DNA of 64,000 nucleotides from CAWFZT01 sp963820415 (lineage in GTDB: Bacteria > Chloroflexota > Anaerolineae > Anaerolineales > Anaerolineaceae), in contig CAWFZT010000008.1 in assembly GCA_963820415.1 (NCBI GenBank), positions 558,001 to 622,000 of the forward strand. Direction: 5' to 3'. Shown piece by piece: positions 58,373-64,000 of the stretch (positions are counted from its first letter, which is position 1; each line of letters starts with the position of its first letter). The notes below the pieces were generated by a model that was given only the letters and a program-made list of their open reading frames with translations, did not search any database and was not told the DNA's origin. Both the position numbers and the translations under genes were made by a program.

Positions 58373-59575
58373 TCAACGACCCAGCTTCCAAATCTGTCCC
58401 CCCTCCCCTTCTCCTTCATTCCAGGTCCCATAATACAGGCTGCCTTTATAATCTGTCACATCCACCGAAAGGTGGGTAACATAGTTATACTTGTCGCCAA
58501 ACCCATTCTCATTGACCTGCGTCCAGTGCAGGCCGTCCGGGCTGCTCCAGACCTGCACGCCCTCTTCATCCACGTTTGTTACCCAATCATAGCAATAGGT
58601 TGCGGCATATAAGCGGCCATTGAAGGTATACAGCGAATCGACCTTATAATTATGCCAATCGCCAAAGCCGCCTGTCATCACCCGTTCCCAATGGAGACCG
58701 TCTTTCGTACGCCAGATCTGCCCAGGTCCGGGGTTATTGGCAGGATTGTTCGAATCCACTTTACTCTCATCGAGGTTTTGCATGCCGATGTAAAGGTAAT
58801 CTCGGAAGATGGCTGCTCCACCCGGCGAGACGTTGAACGGGTCGCCAAAGCCGTCATTCGTCACCACCGACCAGTTTACGCCGTCCCTGGTACGCCATAC
58901 GCGGGTGGGATTTTGCCAGTCTGTCTCGATGATCGTGTACAGAGCGCCCTTAAACGCAATCAAGGCGGTGGTGCCGGTGGCCAGGGTATCCCCAAGGCCA
59001 TTGTTAACGACCTTATGCCAGGTGCCCGGCGCGCCGGTAGTGCTTCGCCAGATCTGCAGACCCACAGAAGAACCATCCGGTCCATACATGCCAGCTGACA
59101 TATACAGCTTGTCATTGAAGATCTCGAACTGGTTGAATTTGCTCGAGTAGGGTTGATCAAATCCATTTTTTGTGACCGCCTCCCAGTTGTGTCCATCCCG
59201 GCTACGCCATAATTGAGAGGATGGTATTCTATTCGCCCAATCGGTGGCAGTGGCATACAACATTCCCTTGAAGGAGATCATATCTGCGACAGCCGATATT
59301 TCCTGAGTGCCGAACCCAAACTCGGTGGCCCGGTTCCAGAGTCCATCCTTCTCCATACGCCAGATGGCCGTGCCCCGATCAAAATCCATGAAACTGGCGA
59401 AAAGCTTCCCCTGAAAAACTTCCAGAGCTGTTGTACCGGGGGTAAGGCTGACTTCCGCGGGCAAAGGGATTTGCGTCCATCGATCAGGTGTGCTTGCCTG
59501 GACTGGAACACTCCCCACTGCTAACAGGCAGGCAATCAAAACCAGGTTAAACAAAACAAACCATTTCCGTTTCAT
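58373..59575 (-). CDS. Secreted beta-propeller protein with IWRSxDGxxW repeats
   Basis: 400 residues. Signal peptide (about 1-27, VPVQA cleavage), then six to seven repeats of about 55 residues of the type LWRSRDGHNWEAVTKNGF, IWRSTTG, VWRTRDGVNWSVVTNDGFGD, IWRTKDGLHWERV and VWSSPDGLHW. Each is followed by a FNGRLYAAT-type strand. This is a sialidase-like propeller fold without visible catalytic residues, probably for binding. The ATG follows AAGGAAGGG. It is divergent from the LuxR-type regulator across 136 bases or more. Confidence 0.8.
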   Translation of the reverse strand: MKRKWFVLFNLVLIACLLAVGSVPVQASTPDRWTQIPLPAEVSLTPGTTALEVFQGKLFASFMDFDRGTAIWRMEKDGLWNRATEFGFGTQEISAVADMISFKGMLYATATDWANRIPSSQLWRSRDGHNWEAVTKNGFDQPYSSKFNQFEIFNDKLYMSAGMYGPDGSSVGLQIWRSTTGAPGTWHKVVNNGLGDTLATGTTALIAFKGALYTIIETDWQNPTRVWRTRDGVNWSVVTNDGFGDPFNVSPGGAAIFRDYLYIGMQNLDESKVDSNNPANNPGPGQIWRTKDGLHWERVMTGGFGDWHNYKVDSLYTFNGRLYAATYCYDWVTNVDEEGVQVWSSPDGLHWTQVNENGFGDKYNYVTHLSVDVTDYKGSLYYGTWNEGEGEGGQIWKLGR

Positions 59576-59711
59576 TTTTCCCTTCCTTTTCTCGCCCTTT
59601 TCGATTTGAAACTTGTGATTTAGATACTATTTTCAGTATATTGATTTCATTATGAAAAATCACCAGACTTAAGTAGGGAAAAGAGGAAATTATGCTAAAC
59701 TATCCTTATAG

Positions 59712-60422
59712 TTGGTTGTTTCCACCTTTCTTTGTCTTTTAACTACACTGCTCAGGGAAATGGGGAATTTACACTCTCAGCTTTTGCAACAAACCTTCAA
59801 TCAGCGAGAATTGGAGATCTTACGTCTGATCAAGGAAGGGCTGTCAAACAACGCCATCGCCCAAAAACTTTTTCTTTCTCTTGGAACGGTCAAGTGGTAT
59901 AACCGTCAGATCTTTAGCAAACTGGAAGTCAGCAGCCGCACCCAGGCCATTGAGAAGTCGATCAAGATAGGGCTGCTCGAGGTATGGGCAGCTCTGCCTC
60001 TGGCCGAGATATCCCAGCAGCCAGGCGCCCGTCCCAGGCAAAACCTTCCCATTTCTCTAACCACCTTCATCGGGCGCCGGAAAGAGCAGGCTGATCTACT
60101 ACTCCTGCTGCATTCAGCCACAACCCGCCTGGTAACCATCCTGGGACCGGAGGAATTGGAAAAACGTGCCTGGCGCTGCGCGTTGCTGAGAAAGCACTGC
60201 CCACTTTTACCCAGGGCGTCTGGCTGGTCGATCTTTCCCGGTTGGCTGACCCAGACCAGGTTGCTCAGGCAGCAGCGAATGTCCTGGGTGTCCGCGACGC
60301 CTCGGGTGTTTCTCACGAAGAGAGTTTGGTCCGTTTTCTACGCCCGCGCACTCTCTTGCTTGTCCTGGACAACTGTGAGCACCTGGTCGAATCCTGCGCC
60401 CGGCTGGTGTCCTTTTTACTGA
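59712..60422 (+). CDS. LuxR-type ATPase regulator, N-terminal part (frameshifted)
   Basis: The DNA-binding helix-turn-helix comes first: NQRELEILRLIKEGLSNN, AIAQKLFLSLGTVKWYNRQI and KLEVSSRTQAIEKS. Then comes PISLTTFIGRRKEQADLLLLL, the entry to the ATPase domain. The frame fails exactly in the Walker A region near 60149: one extra C after GGACC would give GPGGIGKTCLALRVAEKAL. The likely start is the ATG at 59760; the frame is open to a TTG at 59712. The rest of the protein is at 60242-62512. Confidence 0.78.
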   Translation: MVVSTFLCLLTTLLREMGNLHSQLLQQTFNQRELEILRLIKEGLSNNAIAQKLFLSLGTVKWYNRQIFSKLEVSSRTQAIEKSIKIGLLEVWAALPLAEISQQPGARPRQNLPISLTTFIGRRKEQADLLLLLHSATTRLVTILGPEELEKRAWRCALLRKHCPLLPRASGWSIFPGWLTQTRLLRQQRMSWVSATPRVFLTKRVWSVFYARALSCLSWTTVSTWSNPAPGWCPFY

Positions 60423-62512
60423 CCTGCTGTCCCACCCTGCACATTCTGGCTACCAGCCGCGAGGCGCTGGGTGTGGCAGGTGAGGTTAAGTATCCGGTGC
60501 AGGCGCTGCCGTTCCCCAAACTACAGCGGCTGCCGGGTGTAAAAGAGCTCAAAAAGTACGAGGCAGTCCAGTTATTCGTTGAGCGCGCCGGGCTGGCTTG
60601 CCCGGGCTTTACCCTCACCGCCCAGAATGCCCCGGCGATCGCTCGGATTTGCCGGCGGCTGGACGGGATTCCTCTGGCGCTGGAGCTGGCGGCCGCGCGG
60701 GTAAACCTGCTGAGCGTGGAGCAGATTGAAGCACGGCTGGATGACTGCTTTCGGGTTTTGGTTGCTGGCGGTCGCATGGCCATTCCTCGTCATCAAACCA
60801 TGAAAACCTCATTGGATTGGTCATACAACCTGCTATCCGGGCCCGAGCAGGCGCTGCTGCGCCGGCTGGCCGTATTCTCCGGAGGATGGACCCTGGAGGC
60901 TGCTGAGACGGTTTGCCCAGACGCTGTTTCGGGAAATGGCCTGGCAGGCCCGGCGGTTGAAACGGCTTACGCTGAAACAGCGAAAGGCAAACCACCTAAC
61001 GCCAACCTGGAGCCGGTGTGTATCCTGGATTTACTCAACCAACTGGTAAATAAATCGATGGTGGCAACCTCTGAGGGAAACCCCACCGGCTTTGACCATG
61101 CTTTTTCATTGGATGCTGGTCACAACCCGGTCACGCGTTACCACCTTCTGGAACCCATTCGCCAATATGCCCAGGCAAAGCTCGAGCAGGCTGATGAGAT
61201 GGAAGCCTTGCGTGACCGCCACCTTTCGTACTTTGTGGACCTCTCCGAACGGGTTAATATAAGGCCATTTTGCGGCCACTGGCCTGCTGTGTGGAAGCTG
61301 CTGAAATTTGACATCGAAAACCTGCGTGCTGCTTTAGACTGGGCGCTGGGAGATGCTGGCAATCCCAATGTCGAAGACGGCCTGCGATTGGCAACTAGCG
61401 ATATCTGGGCGCAGGGGGGATTGCGTCTCGAGGGCCATGCCTGGCTGACAAAAGCCTTGGCTCTAACAGCCGACCGCGAACCTCAATTCTATTTCTTGCG
61501 TGCCAAAGCACTCAATTATGATGGAGTGCTGGTTCGTTTTTTGGGTATTGTTCCGGAAGCCAAACGGTTGTTGGAAAAAAGTGTGGCGATGCTCCGCCAA
61601 TGTGGAAGACCTTGGGACCTGGCGCTTGCACTTGCAGACCTGGCCTGTTGGTCAAAAGAGCTTGATCCAGAAGAAGCGCGGCTTGCCAGCGAAGAATGCG
61701 TAATGCTGGCTCGCCAGATAGATGACCCACTTCTCTTGGGGAATGCTCTCTTTTGTAAAGGTATATCATATTTTTCTGATGAGCCTGGTCTACCCGTAAA
61801 CCTGAGGAATCTGGAGGGGGCCGTCCCCGATTTCCAGGAAAGCCTGGAAGTTTTTCTGCGTGCCGGGGCAAAAGGAGCAGCCTGCCTTCCGCTCATTTCT
61901 TTGAGTGATATTTCCCTGAAAAAGCTCGATCTTGCTGCGGCAGTCGCCTTTAGCGAAGAGTATTTACGCTATCGCCCCGAATTGGAAGACCGGAGTATTG
62001 ATTTTTACGGTAATACAATTTTAGCGGGAATTTCCTACCGGATGGGTAATTTCAAAAAGATGGAAGAGTATGCCCAATTTTTATTGGATCTGGCCCTCGG
62101 GCAAAATAATATTGATACGATTTCTGCACTACGCTTCTTGGGAATATCCTGGAAATATCAGGGCGATTACCGGCGGTCCTCTGCCTGCATTTTAGAAGGT
62201 CTGAGTTTGTGCCAGGAAACAAAAGATTATCCAGGCATCTATGCCAATATTGCCGGACTGGCTGGGATTGCCATAAGGTTGAAGCAGCCGGCCCGCGCCG
62301 CACGCTTATTCGGGGCAGTGGATAAAATGCTGAAAACCATTCCAAACCCAATGGATCCAATCGAACAGGAAGAATTTTCCCAGGACGTTGCCCTTACCCG
62401 AGAAGCCCTCACAGGTGATGAATTTTCGCGAGCCTGGGCACAAGGCCAGTCGATTTCGACTGAGGAGTCTCTCCGGGAGGCACGCACCATCGCGGGTGAA
62501 TTGGCCGGATAA
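60242..62512 (+). CDS. LuxR-type ATPase regulator, NB-ARC and TPR part
   Basis: 756 codons. It holds the rest of the STAND-type ATPase: LRPRTLLLVLDNCEHLVE (Walker B), HILATSREALGV, CRRLDGIPLALELAAARV (GxP motif) and LLRRLAVFSGGWTLEAAE. A long helical repeat region follows, ending near residue 750. With the upstream part this is a large signal-integrating transcription activator with an N-terminal rather than C-terminal HTH. Its target may be the divergent propeller gene at 58373. The ATG used here is internal to the true gene. Confidence 0.82.
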   Translation: MADPDQVAQAAANVLGVRDASGVSHEESLVRFLRPRTLLLVLDNCEHLVESCARLVSFLLTCCPTLHILATSREALGVAGEVKYPVQALPFPKLQRLPGVKELKKYEAVQLFVERAGLACPGFTLTAQNAPAIARICRRLDGIPLALELAAARVNLLSVEQIEARLDDCFRVLVAGGRMAIPRHQTMKTSLDWSYNLLSGPEQALLRRLAVFSGGWTLEAAETVCPDAVSGNGLAGPAVETAYAETAKGKPPNANLEPVCILDLLNQLVNKSMVATSEGNPTGFDHAFSLDAGHNPVTRYHLLEPIRQYAQAKLEQADEMEALRDRHLSYFVDLSERVNIRPFCGHWPAVWKLLKFDIENLRAALDWALGDAGNPNVEDGLRLATSDIWAQGGLRLEGHAWLTKALALTADREPQFYFLRAKALNYDGVLVRFLGIVPEAKRLLEKSVAMLRQCGRPWDLALALADLACWSKELDPEEARLASEECVMLARQIDDPLLLGNALFCKGISYFSDEPGLPVNLRNLEGAVPDFQESLEVFLRAGAKGAACLPLISLSDISLKKLDLAAAVAFSEEYLRYRPELEDRSIDFYGNTILAGISYRMGNFKKMEEYAQFLLDLALGQNNIDTISALRFLGISWKYQGDYRRSSACILEGLSLCQETKDYPGIYANIAGLAGIAIRLKQPARAARLFGAVDKMLKTIPNPMDPIEQEEFSQDVALTREALTGDEFSRAWAQGQSISTEESLREARTIAGELAG

Positions 62513-62551
62513 AAGCATTCGATTCCCGGTGGTGGCTCTTTTTCTTTGGGG

Positions 62552-63955
62552 TCAGGCAGGTTTTAGCAGGATGTGGACGGCTGTGCCCTTATTAAGCTGC
62601 GACTCAGCCCGCACGCTGCCCCCATGCGCTTCTACCAGCGCCTTGACGATGGCCAGCCCCAGCCCACTTTCATCACCCGCCGAGCGGGATTTATCCACCC
62701 GGTAAAAGCGGTCGAAAATAAACGGCAGGTCTTCTTCAGGGATGCCGGCGCCGTTATCCCACACAGTCAGCTCGACGTGCCCGTCAGAACCCTGCGCCGC
62801 CAGGTGAATTTCTCCTCCATTGGGGGTATAGCGCAGGGCATTGCTGACCAGGTTGCCAAACACCTGCATCATGCGGGCGTCATCCACACAAATATCGGGC
62901 AAATGTTCATCCGCCTCGACCGACAGGCGTACGCCCTGTTTTTCGGCGCGCTGCTGGAAGGGGGCGGCGGCGCGTTCCAGAATCGAGTGGGGAGCAATCG
63001 GCAGGGGGTGCAGCGGCAGCTCGCCGGCGTCTGCCTGGGTGAGCATCTTGAGATCGCCCACCAGGTTCTGCAGGCGTTCGATCTCGGTATAGATCAGCGA
63101 CAGGCGCTCCTCGGTGGGCTGGAGCACGCCGTCGCGCATCGCCTCGACGTAGCCGGCAATCACGGTCAGCGGAGTGCGCAGGTCGTGGGCGATGTCGGCC
63201 GTCATCTGGCGGCGTAGCTGGTTGACCCGCGCCACTTCCTCGCTCATGCGGTTGAAAGCAGTGGCCAACTGGCCGATTTCGTCTTTAGCGCCCACCTTGA
63301 CCTGCTGTTCGAGTTGTCCCTCGGTAATGTTTTGCGCGGCCTGGGTCAAGGCCCGCAGCGGGTGGATCAACGTGCGCGAAAGAATTACCGCCACGATCAG
63401 CGCCACGAGCAGCGCTCCGCCCATCGCCAGGAACAAAGCGTTCGTGGTACGCTGTAAGAACAGGTATTCTTCCGGGTTGAACGGCGGCGGGGCGTTCGCA
63501 TCCAGGATCGTACCGACCCGCTGGTTATTCACCATCAGCGGGGCGCCTGTTTTCAAAACGTCCGCAGGCACTATCGATCCAACCGGCATGCGCGGATCAG
63601 GCGACACAACCACCATCCCCTGAGCGTCGGCCAGGCCGAAAGAATTACGGCGGTTCTGGTTAGGAGGATAGTTGTTGGGCGCCGCCTTGATCCATTGGCC
63701 CGTGGAGGGATTAGCCTGGACGGGAAAAGCGCGGAAGCGCATCTGCTGCCATTCATCGGTCACCCCATTCCACGAACCATTGGCGCTATAGTAATCGATC
63801 AGGGCGGTCTGCAGGCTGCTGCGTTGCTGGTCGGCGACCAAGTTCGACAGGCGGTTTACGCTGGTCAGGCGGATGGAAATTGCCAGCAACCCGGCGGTAA
63901 TCAGCGCTACCAGCATAAAAGCCAGGATGAATTTGCCAAGCAATGAAGTGTGCAC
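62552..63955 (-). CDS. Sensor histidine kinase (HAMP, HisKA, HATPase)
   Basis: 467 residues from the GTG at 63955. Two membrane helices (about 9-29 and 176-196) enclose an outer sensor domain. A HAMP linker follows (LIHPLRALTQAAQN), then the H box MTADIAHDLRTPLTVIAGY, N box FGNLVSNALRYTP, G1 WDNGAGIPEED, F FDRFYR and G2 SGLGLAIVKALVE. It phosphorylates the response regulator whose end overlaps its start by one base. The sensed signal is unknown. Confidence 0.92.
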   Translation of the reverse strand: MHTSLLGKFILAFMLVALITAGLLAISIRLTSVNRLSNLVADQQRSSLQTALIDYYSANGSWNGVTDEWQQMRFRAFPVQANPSTGQWIKAAPNNYPPNQNRRNSFGLADAQGMVVVSPDPRMPVGSIVPADVLKTGAPLMVNNQRVGTILDANAPPPFNPEEYLFLQRTTNALFLAMGGALLVALIVAVILSRTLIHPLRALTQAAQNITEGQLEQQVKVGAKDEIGQLATAFNRMSEEVARVNQLRRQMTADIAHDLRTPLTVIAGYVEAMRDGVLQPTEERLSLIYTEIERLQNLVGDLKMLTQADAGELPLHPLPIAPHSILERAAAPFQQRAEKQGVRLSVEADEHLPDICVDDARMMQVFGNLVSNALRYTPNGGEIHLAAQGSDGHVELTVWDNGAGIPEEDLPFIFDRFYRVDKSRSAGDESGLGLAIVKALVEAHGGSVRAESQLNKGTAVHILLKPA

Positions 63956-64000
63956 TATAACCCTGTTGGCTTATGAAAACGGTAACCTACACCAAAAACT
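63955..64000 (-). CDS. OmpR-family response regulator, C-terminal end only
   Basis: The minus strand from the window edge reads VFGVGYRFHKPTGL and stops at TAG 63957-63955, the conserved end of the winged-helix domain of OmpR/PhoB regulators. The remaining gene lies beyond the window. Its stop shares one base with the kinase start (TAGTG). Confidence 0.75.
   Translation of the reverse strand, partial: VFGVGYRFHKPTGL

Noticed and set aside
1..64000. tRNA, rRNA or replication-origin genes
   Set aside because: I looked for TΨC-type GGTTCGAATCC segments, rRNA-like stretches and DnaA-box clusters and saw none that hold up.

Overview
The window looks like a chromosomal segment of a Chloroflexota bacterium, most likely of the Anaerolineae type. 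This rests on gene content: DUF951, a TsaE-TsaB-RimI set, a BNR-protein/MoaD pair, many Thr/Pro-rich lipoproteins and a very large share of surface-glycan genes. It also rests on generally GC-rich coding DNA and on some start codons that sit directly behind a -10 box. The phylum is an inference from context, not from a marker gene. Layout, left part: 1-2.1 kb holds three small membrane proteins and a RyR-domain fragment. 2.1-5.3 kb holds a glycosyltransferase and then cysK-cysE behind a consensus promoter and a long structured leader. 5.3-11.6 kb is a minus-strand operon of a LysM protein followed by six tandem TupA-like ATP-grasp genes with an almost exact 933-base period. 11.6-13.1 kb holds a CBS protein and a nucleotidyltransferase pair. 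13.1-24.5 kb is a minus-strand glycan operon: three polytopic GT-C-like proteins, one GT2, two GT4, a flippase-like protein and an HPr-kinase-like protein. Middle part: 24.5-29.3 kb carries secreted proteins (a duplicated lipoprotein pair framed by inverted repeats, a phosphoesterase, a polysaccharide deacetylase). 29.3-36.4 kb is a decayed accessory region with two IS630 remnants, a phosphatase and the wreck of a Type IIG restriction-modification gene. 36.6-39.2 kb has a diguanylate cyclase and a WD40 lipoprotein. Right part: 39.5-45.9 kb is a second glycan cluster (nucleotide-sugar dehydrogenase, epimerase, Wzx-like flippase, GT4, GT-C-like protein). 45.9-52.3 kb is housekeeping (family 4 UDG, RimI, TsaB, TsaE, GT28, DUF951, site-2 protease, TyrA-like, GIY-YIG, PRTase). 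52.4-57.1 kb has a broken BNR gene with its MoaD partner, then a signalling block: response regulator fused to a thioredoxin-reductase-like enzyme, a cyclic-nucleotide-binding histidine kinase and a class III cyclase. 57.2-62.5 kb has secreted proteins and a LuxR-type ATPase regulator. 62.5-64 kb is a two-component pair cut by the window edge. How the genes work together: the two minus-strand glycan clusters plus the ATP-grasp array suggest a cell heavily invested in a variable, decorated surface polymer. The signalling block suggests a local cyclic-nucleotide loop. A cross-cutting feature is that many otherwise well-conserved genes are split by one small frameshift. This may reflect indel errors in the source assembly as much as real decay, and split genes are listed with both halves.
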